NCBI RefSeq assembly: GCF_029626235.1
Contig: NZ_JARUBO010000005.1
Coordinates: 6,792,001 to 6,856,000, forward strand
Length of the DNA stretch: 64,000 nt
Direction of reading: 5' to 3'
From: Micromonospora sp. WMMD1120
GTDB lineage: Bacteria > Actinomycetota > Actinomycetes > Mycobacteriales > Micromonosporaceae
The position numbers and the translations under genes were made by a program. The notes under the pieces were generated by a model. It did not search any database, was not told where the DNA came from, and saw nothing but the letters and a program-made list of their open reading frames with translations. Positions 8,476 to 16,653 of this stretch are shown in pieces; the stretch's first letter is position 1; each line of letters starts with the position of its first letter.

Positions 8476-9618
8476 TCACGAAGTGGCCGCAGCCGACCTG
8501 CGGCTCGCCGGTGCCGTCGGCTGGCGCTCGGCCAGCAGGAGCGCGATGTCGTCGTGCGGCTCGCCACCCACGTGCCGGTGCACGGCCTCCCAGACGGCCG
8601 TGAGGCAGTCGTTCGCCGCGGGCTCGGAGAGGCATTCCCGCACGGCGGACATCGGGAAAAAGCGCCCCTTGTCGTCCCGCGCCTCGATCAGGCCGTCGGT
8701 GTGCAGCAGCAGCCGGTCACCCACCTCCCAGCGGTGGGTGACCTCCGCCGACCGTCGGCCGCCCAACCCGAGTGGCCGATCCGGTGCGGAGACCTGGAGC
8801 TCGTCAAGGCGCCCGGAGCGCTGCCGGAGGATTGGTGGCGGATGACCGCAGTTGACCGAACGGATCTCACCGCCACGTATCTCCACCAGGACTGCGGTGA
8901 CGAACGTCGCGCCCCGAGCCGGGGTCGGCTCGCGACCGACAAGATCGTCCAGGTCGCGTGCCACCTGTGTCAGATCGGACCGGATGATCGCCGACTGTCG
9001 GAACGCGCCGGTCACCGCCGATGCCAGCCGGACCGCGTCGAGTCCCTTGCCGCACACGTCACCGACGATGATCCGCAGCCGCCGTGAGTCGAGAACCACC
9101 ACCTCGTACAGGTCACCTCCCACGCCGGCCTGCTCAAAGGCCGACACGTAGCGGGCGGCCAGTTCGACCCCGGCTGCCCGCCGGGGCGGCTCCCGCAGGA
9201 TCGCGGCCTGCGTGGTCCGTACGATCTCGGCCATCCGACGCAGGCGCTCTTCCCGGCCGGTGCGGGCCTGGGCGACGTACACCGCCATCAGGCTGACCGC
9301 GATGACGACTGCTACTCGTAACAGGTGATCGAGGCTGCCCAGCATCCCGCTGGGCAGCCCGGCCGCCACCGCCGCGGTGGTGGCGGTGGCCGACACCACG
9401 GCGGTGCGGCGTAGGGTTTCGACGGCAGCGGCCAGCAGCGGGGCGAGCGCCAGAAAACCGATGAGTACGGCGTGGGTGCCCGCTGCGGCATCGACCAGCA
9501 GGACCAGACCGATGAACCCGAAGGCCAGCCGTAATCCGAGCCAGCGGGCCCACCACCGCGCCGGCGAATCGTCCGCGACGGTGGCCGGCCTGTCCAACCT
9601 GCGCTCAGTCGGCCGCAC
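8476..9618 (-). CDS. Membrane-bound SpoIIE-type PP2C serine phosphatase
   Basis: A 380-residue protein with several hydrophobic helices in the first 120 residues, then a PP2C/SpoIIE domain. Metal-binding signatures are GVGGDLYEVV, IVGDVCGKGLDA, VNCGHPPP and PHDDIALLL. It should dephosphorylate a STAS antagonist such as the product encoded just downstream, releasing a sigma factor. The GTG start lies 14 bases inside the potassium-channel gene, so the two are co-translated. The combination suggests that a membrane cue, possibly linked to the ion channel, feeds the partner-switching pathway; that link is inference. Confidence 0.9.
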   Translation of the reverse strand: MRPTERRLDRPATVADDSPARWWARWLGLRLAFGFIGLVLLVDAAAGTHAVLIGFLALAPLLAAAVETLRRTAVVSATATTAAVAAGLPSGMLGSLDHLLRVAVVIAVSLMAVYVAQARTGREERLRRMAEIVRTTQAAILREPPRRAAGVELAARYVSAFEQAGVGGDLYEVVVLDSRRLRIIVGDVCGKGLDAVRLASAVTGAFRQSAIIRSDLTQVARDLDDLVGREPTPARGATFVTAVLVEIRGGEIRSVNCGHPPPILRQRSGRLDELQVSAPDRPLGLGGRRSAEVTHRWEVGDRLLLHTDGLIEARDDKGRFFPMSAVRECLSEPAANDCLTAVWEAVHRHVGGEPHDDIALLLAERQPTAPASRRSAAATS

Positions 9619-10378
9619 GGCTGTCCCGGTGGGAATCGGCGCCCGCGGTCGGGGTCAGCGGATCGAGCTGCCGACGCAGGGCCGCGATCTCGGCACGCAG
9701 GGCCGCGATGTCCGCGACGGTGGCCGTGGCGGAGGTTTCCCGGGCCGACACCCGTTCGACGATCCAGGTGGCCAGTGAGCCCGTGACGAAACCGATGAGA
9801 CCGATACCACCGATCATGAGCCCCAGCGCCACGAAGCGGCCCGTGCCGGTGACCGGGTGGTAATCGCCGTAGCCGACGGTGGTGATGGTCACCGTCGCCC
9901 ACCACAACGCGTCGTCGAACGAGGAGATGTTGCTGCCCGAGGCGGACCGTTCGGCGTCCAGCACCGCCAGCGCGGAGACCAACACGAGCAACATGGTGGT
10001 GGCGCCCACGTAGACGGCGAGCCGGCCACGCGCCCAGGACTCGGCCTTGCGGCTGAGGCTCAACACCACGGTGATCAACCGCAGGGCGCGCAGCGGACGC
10101 ACCACGGGCAGGACCAGGACGGCGAGGTCGAACAGGTGATCCCGCAGGAACCGGCGCCGACGCCCGGCCAGGACCAGCCGTGCCGCGAAGTCGAGCCAGA
10201 AGGTCAACCAGATGAGGACGGCCGTCGCCTCGCAGACCCGTTGCCAGGAATCCGCCAGGTCGGGCCACAGGATCGGTGCCGCGTAGACGACGAGGAACAG
10301 GACCGACAGGGCGGTCAGGGGTAGCGCGGTGAGCCGCTCCCACCTGGCGGCCCAGTCAGCGGGCCCCGTCTGAGTCAT
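9605..10378 (-). CDS. Voltage-gated-like potassium channel
   Basis: A 257-residue membrane protein with the selectivity filter TTVGYGDYHP between two pore helices. Upstream is an Arg-bearing helix (VVRPLRALRLITVVLSLSRK) resembling an S4 voltage sensor. The C-terminus (ATVADIAALRAEIAALRRQL) is a predicted coiled coil that would tetramerise the channel. ATG at 10378 is chosen because GGAGCAGGCG precedes it; the frame extends upstream to 10477 without a better start. It overlaps the SpoIIE-type phosphatase by 14 bases and is divergent from a MarR-family regulator 54 bp away. Confidence 0.92.
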   Translation of the reverse strand: MTQTGPADWAARWERLTALPLTALSVLFLVVYAAPILWPDLADSWQRVCEATAVLIWLTFWLDFAARLVLAGRRRRFLRDHLFDLAVLVLPVVRPLRALRLITVVLSLSRKAESWARGRLAVYVGATTMLLVLVSALAVLDAERSASGSNISSFDDALWWATVTITTVGYGDYHPVTGTGRFVALGLMIGGIGLIGFVTGSLATWIVERVSARETSATATVADIAALRAEIAALRRQLDPLTPTAGADSHRDSRAAD

Positions 10379-10432
10379 CGCCTGCTCCGGTTCACCCGAC
10401 AAACATACCTGCACCCGTGCAATCATTTCCGG

Positions 10433-10939
10433 GTGAAACTGTACGTGGAGGGCGGCCCCGCGTCGACCGGAGACCACGATCTGCTGGTTGACAGCTTGTC
10501 CGCGCTGAGTCGCACCCTGGTGGGGATCACCGCTCGGGCGTTGGGCTCACTGGATGCCGAGGTGACCCTGTCGCAGTACCGGACGCTTGTCATCCTGGCG
10601 TCCACCGCCCCCCTGCGTACCGTGGATCTGGCGTCCTCGCTCGGCGTGCACCCGTCGACCGCGACAAGAACGTGCAACCGCCTGGTGCAGCGGGCACTGG
10701 TGGCCCGACATCATCGCCCCGACGACCGTCGGGTCGCCTGGTTGACTCTCACCGAGGTAGGCAAGACGCTCGTGGGCGACGTCATGCGGCACCGGACCGC
10801 CGAGATCCGGCGGCTCCTGGAGGCAACCGATGTCGAGCGTCCACAGACGACCGCGAATCTGATCAACGCCCTGGTGGTCGCCGCCGGAGAACTGACGGAG
10901 GAGTCGTGGTGGCAGCGTTGGGAGCAGTCCGGGCCGTGA
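10433..10939 (+). CDS. MarR-family transcriptional regulator
   Basis: A 168-residue winged-helix protein. The recognition region reads LSQYRTLVILAS, TVDLASSLGVHPSTATRTCN and LVARHHRPDDRRVAWLTLT, the last being the typical MarR wing with Asp-Asp-Arg-Arg. It should bind DNA as a dimer and usually represses neighbouring genes until a small ligand binds. The GTG at 10433 is the only sensible start. Its divergent neighbour is the potassium-channel/phosphatase operon, so that shared 54-bp intergenic region is the likeliest target. Confidence 0.9.
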   Translation: MKLYVEGGPASTGDHDLLVDSLSALSRTLVGITARALGSLDAEVTLSQYRTLVILASTAPLRTVDLASSLGVHPSTATRTCNRLVQRALVARHHRPDDRRVAWLTLTEVGKTLVGDVMRHRTAEIRRLLEATDVERPQTTANLINALVVAAGELTEESWWQRWEQSGP

Positions 10940-10970
10940 TCAGCGTGCGCTTCGTAGTCTCCTGCACTGC

Positions 10971-12269
10971 TCAGTGACGGACGAGTTCGGGAGCGGCGGT
11001 GTCCAGCGGAACGGCTGTGCCCGGCACCAACCCGAGCTGCACGGCCGGCCGGTCGCCCGCCGCGCTGAACAGCCAGTCGGCCACGGTGCGGGTCCGGTTC
11101 GCCGGCAACGACAGCAGATGGTAGCCGCGGGCGACGGCCCGCGCGACCGGCCCGGAGAGTGGGACGTGCAACGGGTTGGCGGTGGCCTGCCAGCCGCCGA
11201 GGTCCACCACGAACCCGAGGTCGCGGTGCCGGTACGGACGCCGCCGGCCCACCCCGTACGACGCGGCGATGTTGTCGGCGGCGAGCCGACCCTGCCGTAC
11301 GGCGTGCTGGGCCGTCATCGGGGTGATCTCGCCCGGCCGCGACGGGTCCGGCACGGCGGCGGCGTCGCCGCATGCCAGGATCTCCGGGCGACCGGGAACG
11401 GCAAGAAACTCGTCGACGGTGATCCGCCCGCTCGTCACGGACAGGCCGGTGGCCTCGACCAGCGGGTCGGGCCGGACCCCGACGCACCACACCAGGGTCC
11501 GGGACGGCACGAACCGGCCGTCGCTGAGCTTGACACCGTCGGCGTTCGCCTCGGTCACCGACGTGCCCAGGCACACCTCGACGCCACGCTCGCGCAACAC
11601 CCGCGCGGCGGCCGAGGACATCCGGTCGGCGAGACCGGGCAGGACCCGGTCGGCGGTGTCCAGCAGCAGCCAGCGGGGACGTACCTCGCCCAAGCGTGGG
11701 TGGCGGCGGGCGATCGCCGTGGTGAACATCTGCCCCTGCGCGGCGACCTCCGTGCCGGTGTAGCCGGCACCCACGACGACGAACGTGCAGCGGCTCTCCC
11801 GTTCGGCCGGGTCCTCGGCGGCATCGGCCAACTCGATCTGCTGGACCAGCCGCTCGCGCAGGTGCACCGCCTCCGGGATGCCCCGGAACCCGTGCGCGTG
11901 ATCGGCCACTCCGGGGATGGGCAGCAGCTTGTTGACACTGCCCGCGGCCAACACCAGCCGGTGGTAGGCCAGCCGCCCCTGGCGGCCGTCCGCATCGGTG
12001 TACGACACCGCGCGCCCGTCCAGGTCGACGCCGTCGACCTCGCCGACCACCACTCGGACGCCGGGCAGCGTGTCCGCCAGCGGCACCGCGACCCGGCGGG
12101 GATCCAGCACGCCTCCGGCCACCTCGGGCAGCAACGGCAGGTACAAAAAGTAGTCGGTCGGATTGATCAGGACCACGTCCGCCGCCCCTCGGGCGAGCCG
12201 GGCCAGCCGGCGTGCGGCGTGAAAGCCCGCGAAGCCGGCTCCGACGATCACGATCACAGGTCGCGCCAC
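10971..12269 (-). CDS. Type II NADH dehydrogenase-like FAD oxidoreductase
   Basis: A 432-residue two-dinucleotide-fold flavoprotein. The N-terminal IVGAGFAGFHAARRL binds FAD and FVVVGAGYTGTEVA binds NAD(P)H; ILACGDAAAVPD is the second FAD contact. Length and motif order fit Ndh-2, which passes electrons from NADH to menaquinone at the inner membrane face without pumping protons. GTG at 12269 is selected because GGGGAG precedes it by five bases; the open frame runs 430 bp further upstream without coding character. It is convergent with the MarR gene. Confidence 0.88.
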   Translation of the reverse strand: MARPVIVIVGAGFAGFHAARRLARLARGAADVVLINPTDYFLYLPLLPEVAGGVLDPRRVAVPLADTLPGVRVVVGEVDGVDLDGRAVSYTDADGRQGRLAYHRLVLAAGSVNKLLPIPGVADHAHGFRGIPEAVHLRERLVQQIELADAAEDPAERESRCTFVVVGAGYTGTEVAAQGQMFTTAIARRHPRLGEVRPRWLLLDTADRVLPGLADRMSSAAARVLRERGVEVCLGTSVTEANADGVKLSDGRFVPSRTLVWCVGVRPDPLVEATGLSVTSGRITVDEFLAVPGRPEILACGDAAAVPDPSRPGEITPMTAQHAVRQGRLAADNIAASYGVGRRRPYRHRDLGFVVDLGGWQATANPLHVPLSGPVARAVARGYHLLSLPANRTRTVADWLFSAAGDRPAVQLGLVPGTAVPLDTAAPELVRH

Positions 12270-12492
12270 GACATCTCCCCAACCGTCGAGCTTGCTCTGT
12301 CCCTTCTGAGCGCTACCCCGGCCCAGGAGCGAGAAACAGGGATCTGCTTCAGCCGTACCCATTTGTCCGCTGGACGGGAGCGACGGGGAAAGTGACGGAC
12401 GACTCGGTGGACCAGGTGGCGCCGCGCGGCCTGGGCGTTGACGGCTGCCGACGCCTACGCCGTCCGGAGGGAGCGAGCGCGACGATGGACGC

Positions 12493-12864
12493 TCAGGACG
12501 GCGACCAGGGTACGGTCGGCTGGAGCACCGCCTCCTGCAACGCCGCCGCACGCAGCCGGGTGACCTGCTGGTACGCGGGATCGGCGACCATCGCGCAGAA
12601 CGCCTGCCGGCTCGGGTACCGGACCAGCAGCACGGCGTCCCACGCCTGGCCGTCCTCGGCCACGAGCGCCCGCCCGCCCGCGCCGGCATAGATGACCTCG
12701 CCACCGTAGCGAGGCAGAAGCGTCTTCCGCAGCTCGGCCGCGTAGCTCGCGTACGAACTCCGCCCCCCGTCGACGAAGCGCAGCAGGTTGAGCATCACCA
12801 CTGGTGCCTGTGGATCCTCCGTCAGGAAGTCCCGCAGGTCCTCGCCGCTCGGATCGACCGCCAT
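12493..12864 (-). CDS. DUF1330 family protein
   Basis: A 123-residue protein with the motifs VVMLNLLRF, SYAAELRKTLLPRYGGEVIYAG, WDAVLLVRYPSRQAFCAM and DPAYQQVTRLRAAAL. These match the dimeric ferredoxin-like alpha/beta barrel of DUF1330/EthD-like proteins, which lack a settled biochemical role. GAGGAGGCAGC precedes the ATG at good spacing. The stop lies 223 bp before the start of the NADH dehydrogenase on the same strand. Confidence 0.85.
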   Translation of the reverse strand: MAVDPSGEDLRDFLTEDPQAPVVMLNLLRFVDGGRSSYASYAAELRKTLLPRYGGEVIYAGAGGRALVAEDGQAWDAVLLVRYPSRQAFCAMVADPAYQQVTRLRAAALQEAVLQPTVPWSPS

Positions 12865-12915
12865 GCTGCCTCCTCGGCTCGACTGCCGGAATCATAGTGT
12901 GGCGACGAAAACCGA

Positions 12916-13329
12916 TCACTCCCCCGCGATTCCGGTGCCGCCGGACGCACCCGGCAGTTGACCGACGACCAGCGCCGCGAGCAGGACCGCCGGCACACCG
13001 ACGGCAATCGTGAAACCGATCCGGCGCGGCCGCCCGCTCGCCGCCGCCGCTGCCCCGCCGCGAGCACCGGGAGTCGGCGCCAGCGGGTCGCCGGTCTCGC
13101 CTCGTCGGCCGGCGCCTGACCGATCGCCGCGTGCGTCTCCTACCGCTCCGCTGCTCGCCGTAGTCGTGGACGACGGCGATGTGCGGATGGGCGGTTGTCT
13201 CCGGCGTCGGCACCCGCTCGCGGCCGGCGACGTTCCTGCCGTCCGGTCGGGGTCCGAGCTCCCTTCGACGCTCGGGCCCACCCCCGCCATCCTGGACCAA
13301 GACGCCCTGCTCAGCGGGCATCTCCTCAA
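12916..13329 (-). CDS. Hypothetical Ser/Gly/Pro-rich protein with C-terminal membrane helix
   Basis: The last 40 residues (RRIGFTIAVGVPAVLLAALV) form a convincing transmembrane segment with strongly GC-biased third positions. The preceding 95 residues are low-complexity Ser/Arg/Gly-rich and give no domain. The listed start is a TTG; an internal ATG 39 bp downstream is equally possible. It could be a small tail-anchored protein or only a chance frame with a hydrophobic end. No neighbour clarifies the role. Confidence 0.35.
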   Translation of the reverse strand: MRRCPLSRASWSRMAGVGPSVEGSSDPDRTAGTSPAASGCRRRRQPPIRTSPSSTTTASSGAVGDARGDRSGAGRRGETGDPLAPTPGARGGAAAAASGRPRRIGFTIAVGVPAVLLAALVVGQLPGASGGTGIAGE

Positions 13330-13339
13330 CGGCGGAGGT

Positions 13340-13356
13340 TGTCACACGACTGTCAC
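13340..13356 (+). promoter_or_regulatory. Direct-repeat operator (TGTCAC-N5-TGTCAC)
   Basis: TGTCAC occurs at 13340-13345 and again at 13351-13356, an exact 11-bp period, 70 bp before the lipoprotein start at 13426. The same arrangement (TGTCAC-N5-TGTCAT) occurs at 16563-16579 upstream of the OmpR-type response regulator. Head-to-tail repeats with about 11-bp period are the normal binding mode of OmpR/PhoB-family regulators. Confidence 0.6.
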
Positions 13357-13425
13357 GTAACCGCCGTCGTACTGCCATCTCTCCTGGGCATTCCGAAGGT
13401 GCGCTCCCCGGAGAGGAGGAAGACG

Positions 13426-13857
13426 ATGCACAGGTGGCACGACCGGAACCGCACGGTGCTGGCGGCTCTCCTCCTGGCGACTCTGCTCGCCACGGGATGT
13501 GACCACCCCGCTGCCGCACCGAGACCCAGTCCCGAGCCCAGGCCAACGGCCCCGGCCGGCACGGTCGCGCGGGCGGAGATCGGCGATCACCTCACCATGA
13601 CCGCCACCGTCGACCGGGTCATCACCGACACCGCATTCGTCGTGCGCGACGTGGACCTGACCGACGGAACCCTGCTCGTACTGTCGGAACGTCCGTCCGA
13701 ACTAGCCTCGCCGCAGCTTGTGACCGTGCGAGGCACGGTGGCCTCGTTCTCCCACCGTGCCCTCGCGGACCGCTACCGCCTCGGGCCCGCTGGACCGTAC
13801 CGAAATTTCGAAAAGGGACGGGCGCTCGTGGCGCAGGAGGTGACCGTCTGGGACTGA
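13426..13857 (+). CDS. Small lipoprotein
   Basis: A 143-residue protein with a type II signal peptide: positively charged MHRWHDRNR, a hydrophobic core and the lipobox LLATGC, which places the lipidated Cys at about residue 25. A Pro/Ala-rich linker follows, then a domain (DHLTMTATVDRVITDTAFVV, VTVRGTVASFSH) that resembles a small beta-barrel of the OB-fold type; this assignment is tentative. GAGAGGAGGAAG gives a strong ribosome site. A TGTCAC direct repeat upstream suggests control by the response regulator encoded at 15813-16502. Confidence 0.8.
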   Translation: MHRWHDRNRTVLAALLLATLLATGCDHPAAAPRPSPEPRPTAPAGTVARAEIGDHLTMTATVDRVITDTAFVVRDVDLTDGTLLVLSERPSELASPQLVTVRGTVASFSHRALADRYRLGPAGPYRNFEKGRALVAQEVTVWD

Positions 13858-13900
13858 GCGCCCGCGCCCCGGCGTGGCGGATCCACCGCGCGACGACGGC

Positions 13901-14464
13901 TCAACGCGGGCTGATCAGTGCGGTGTAGTCGGCGCGCACGAGCGGCTGGTTGGACAGTGAGCCGTCGGCGCGCGGTACGGCCAGAGGTTTGCCGTCGCGG
14001 AGGAACGTCACCGAGGTGACGTCGTCACGGCTGGTGAGAGTACAGACGATCTGTCCGAACGCGAGGATCTCATCGCTACGTCCGGCGTCGCTGCCCGGTT
14101 CGTCGACCACGACCTGAGCCTGGGTGCCCGTCACCGTCACACCGGCGGCGTTGACCGCTCCCGGCAGGGCGCTGGTGAGGTCTTGGTCGCGTTCGGCGGT
14201 GGTGGGTCCGCCAAGCAGATCCCGCAGTTGCTCCTGGATGCTGGCGGGGCGGTCGGCGCGTCGCGGAACCGGGATGATCCGGTTGTCACGGACCAGGCAG
14301 AGCGTCTCGCTGGCGGGGCCCGCCGGCGCGCTGGCTTCACTGGGTGTCGGTCCCTGGAACGGGCCCGGCGGTGGTTGGACGGTACGTGGCGCGTCCTCGG
14401 CCGGGATGCCACAGCCGGCCAGCAGCGAGACGAACGCCACGACCACGAGAGGGCGACGGTTCAT
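13901..14464 (-). CDS. GerMN-domain lipoprotein (LpqB-like partner of a two-component system)
   Basis: A 187-residue lipoprotein with signal peptide and lipobox SLLAGCG (Cys18). After a Pro-rich linker a GerMN-like domain is visible (IQEQLRDLLGGPTTAERDQD, LTSALPGAVNAAGVTVTGTQ, FGQIVCTLTS). Its ATG overlaps the stop of the sensor kinase by four bases (ATGA). The order regulator-kinase-lipoprotein parallels mtrA-mtrB-lpqB, in which LpqB modulates MtrB. LpqB itself is much larger and carries a beta-propeller, so this is a short relative and not the canonical orthologue. Confidence 0.85.
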   Translation of the reverse strand: MNRRPLVVVAFVSLLAGCGIPAEDAPRTVQPPPGPFQGPTPSEASAPAGPASETLCLVRDNRIIPVPRRADRPASIQEQLRDLLGGPTTAERDQDLTSALPGAVNAAGVTVTGTQAQVVVDEPGSDAGRSDEILAFGQIVCTLTSRDDVTSVTFLRDGKPLAVPRADGSLSNQPLVRADYTALISPR

Positions 14465-15816
14465 GTCAGGCAGTCCATCAGCGTGACGCGGAAGCGGGCG
14501 CCGCCGCCCGGGCGGTCGGCGACAGTGACCTGACCGTCGTGCGCGGCGGCGTGCTGGGCGACCAGAGCCAGCCCGAGGCCGGTGCCGTCGCCGGCGCCAC
14601 GGGTGTGCGCGGCCCGACCGCGGACGAAGCGTTCAAAGATCATCTTACGGTCCTCGACCGGCACGCCAGGGCCCTCGTCGTCGACCTCGATCACGCCGGC
14701 GCTGCCGTCACGACTCAGCAGGACAGAGGTCGGGCCGCCGCCGTAGGTGACCGCGTTGTCGAGCAGGTTCGCCAGGATCTGCGCGATTCGTCGCCGGTCG
14801 ATCCGCCAGGTCGCGGGCGTGGCCGGTGCGAGGTGAACGATCGAGTCGGGCAGGTCGAGGGCGTGACAGGCGTCGCGGGCCAACGCCGCCACGTCCACCG
14901 AGGCACGGTCGGCGGCCTGGTCACTGCGCGCCAGATCGATCAGGTCGTTGACCAGCCGCTGGAACCTGTCGATCTCGTCGGCGACGAGCCCGGCCGCGAG
15001 AGCGGTTCGCTCGTCCTGGTGTTCCCGGCGACGGGCCAGGACGCTGGCGGCCGCGGCCAGGGTCTGCAACGGCGAGCGCAGCTCGTGGCTGACGTCGGCG
15101 GCAAAGCGGCGATCGCGTTCGATGCGGTGGGCGAGCCGGTCGACCATCTGGTTGAACGAGGACGACAACCGGGTCAGGTCGGGGTCCACGGCCGGATCGA
15201 GGCGGGCGGTGAAGTCACCGGCGGCGATCTTCTCGGCGGCGTCGGCGACCGCCGTCAGCGGACGCAGTCCGTGCCGGGTGGCGTACGAGCCGAGGGCGGC
15301 GCCGGACCCGGCCACCACGACGGCGACGGTGGTCAACGCGAGGGCCAGCACCTGGAACGTCCGCTCCAGTTCGAGCAGCGAGTTGACCTCGAAGTACGTC
15401 GCTGTCGCGGACAGGGGCACCCCGACCACCAGGGCGGTCTGGCCGTTGACACGGACACGCTGCACCGCTGGCCGGCCAGCGGCGACGGCGTCCCGTAGCT
15501 CGGCGGGGATGGCGGTGGTGGTGTCCGGGTCGGCGGTGCGGGCGTACCACTCGCCGTCCAGGTTCAGCACCGGCCGACGGCTGCCACCGGTGTCCAGCGA
15601 CCGGAGCACCTCCACGACGTCGGGGGTCTCGGTGGCCAGCCCGGCCCGGACCACTGTGGCGTCGAAATAGGCGGCACGCAGGGCCGTGCGTTCCCGCTCG
15701 CCGATCAGGGACCGGCGGGTCAACTCGTACGAGACGAGAGCCATCGACGCCGAGAGCAGGAACGCGCCCACGGCGAACGCGACGGTGACCCGGGTACGGA
15801 GGCCGAGCCGTCTCAT
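14461..15816 (-). CDS. Sensor histidine kinase (MtrB-like)
   Basis: A 451-residue membrane kinase. Two transmembrane helices (about residues 10-30 and 155-178) frame an extracellular sensor of roughly 120 residues. HAMP and dimerisation regions follow, with the phospho-accepting His in FAADVSHELRSPLQTL. The ATPase has the N box NLLDNAVTYGG, G1 VDDEGPGVP, F box FERFVRG and G2 GTGLGLALVAQH. The ATG overlaps the response-regulator stop by four bases, and its own stop overlaps the lipoprotein start, giving a fully coupled three-gene operon. Confidence 0.95.
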   Translation of the reverse strand: MRRLGLRTRVTVAFAVGAFLLSASMALVSYELTRRSLIGERERTALRAAYFDATVVRAGLATETPDVVEVLRSLDTGGSRRPVLNLDGEWYARTADPDTTTAIPAELRDAVAAGRPAVQRVRVNGQTALVVGVPLSATATYFEVNSLLELERTFQVLALALTTVAVVVAGSGAALGSYATRHGLRPLTAVADAAEKIAAGDFTARLDPAVDPDLTRLSSSFNQMVDRLAHRIERDRRFAADVSHELRSPLQTLAAAASVLARRREHQDERTALAAGLVADEIDRFQRLVNDLIDLARSDQAADRASVDVAALARDACHALDLPDSIVHLAPATPATWRIDRRRIAQILANLLDNAVTYGGGPTSVLLSRDGSAGVIEVDDEGPGVPVEDRKMIFERFVRGRAAHTRGAGDGTGLGLALVAQHAAAHDGQVTVADRPGGGARFRVTLMDCLT

Positions 15817-16502
15817 CGCTGCAACTTGTAGCCCAGACCCCGCAGGGTCACCAGGTGCGTCGGGTTCGCCGGATCCGGCTCGATCTTCTGCCGCAGCCGG
15901 CCGACATGCACGTCGACGAGCCGCTCATCGCCGCTGTCGTAGCCCCAGACGCGGCTGAGCAACTGCTGGCGGGACAGCACCCGGCCCGCGTGCTCGGCCA
16001 GCTCGCACAGCAGCCGGAACTCGGTGCGGGTGACCGCTACGGGTCGACCCGCGCGGCGAACCTCGCCCGCGTCGGGGCTGATCTCCAGTTCGCCGAAGGC
16101 GAGCACCGGCACCGGTTCCGGTACCTGCTCCGCGCCGGCACTCCGGGCGCGGCGACGCAGGGCCCGAAATCGGGCAGTCAGCTCCTTGATCGCCACCGGC
16201 TTGACGACGTAGTCGTCGGCGCCGGCCTCCAGCGCGGCCACGATGTCATTGGTGTCGTCCCGGGCGCTCACCACCACGATCGGCACGTCGTCGTTCCGGC
16301 GCATCTGCCGGATGCACTCGAAGCCGTCCAGGCCGGGCAGCATCAGGTCGACAAGCACGTAGTCGGCGGGAGCACGGCGCTGCGCGCGCAGCCCCTCCTC
16401 GGCGGTGGCGGCACCGATGGCCTCGTAACCCTCGTCCTCGAGTGCGAGCAGCAGCGCCAAGCGGATGCGGTCGTCGTCCTCGATCAACAGTACGGCCGTC
16501 AT
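15813..16502 (-). CDS. OmpR/MtrA-type response regulator
   Basis: A 229-residue regulator. The receiver has the acidic pair in LIEDDDRIR, the phospho-accepting Asp in YVLVDLMLPG, the Ser switch in VVVSARDD and the Lys in YVVKPVAIKEL. The winged-helix output ends with RLVDVHVGRLRQKIE and TLRGLGYKL. Start is ambiguous: ATG codons at 16514, 16511 and 16502 are in frame, and 16502 gives the family-typical MTAVLLIEDDD. The TGTCAC direct repeat 61 bp upstream suggests autoregulation. It heads the operon with the kinase and GerMN lipoprotein. Confidence 0.94.
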   Translation of the reverse strand: MTAVLLIEDDDRIRLALLLALEDEGYEAIGAATAEEGLRAQRRAPADYVLVDLMLPGLDGFECIRQMRRNDDVPIVVVSARDDTNDIVAALEAGADDYVVKPVAIKELTARFRALRRRARSAGAEQVPEPVPVLAFGELEISPDAGEVRRAGRPVAVTRTEFRLLCELAEHAGRVLSRQQLLSRVWGYDSGDERLVDVHVGRLRQKIEPDPANPTHLVTLRGLGYKLQR

Positions 16503-16562
16503 ACCCGGCATCATGCCCAGACCACCCGCTGGCGGCCAGCCCTGACGGCCGGACGACAGATT

Positions 16563-16579
16563 TGTCACGTAACTGTCAT
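16563..16579. promoter_or_regulatory. Direct-repeat operator (TGTCAC-N5-TGTCAT) in a divergent promoter region
   Basis: TGTCAC at 16563-16568 and TGTCAT at 16574-16579 repeat with an 11-bp period, as at 13340-13356. The site lies between the response-regulator operon (minus) and the STAS gene starting at 16654 (plus), so it could control both. CGTAAC also occurs next to the repeat in both copies. Confidence 0.6.
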
Positions 16580-16653
16580 ACGTCCGCGCGGTGACCGCCA
16601 CGTGCCCACGGCACGGTCGAAGGCGACCGGAACCGAGAAGAGAGGGCACGCCT

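Noticed and set aside
13901..16502. Calling the two-component operon the true mtrA-mtrB-lpqB
   Set aside because: The lipoprotein is only 187 residues and lacks the large propeller domain of LpqB, and the kinase is shorter than MtrB, so only a similar layout can be claimed.
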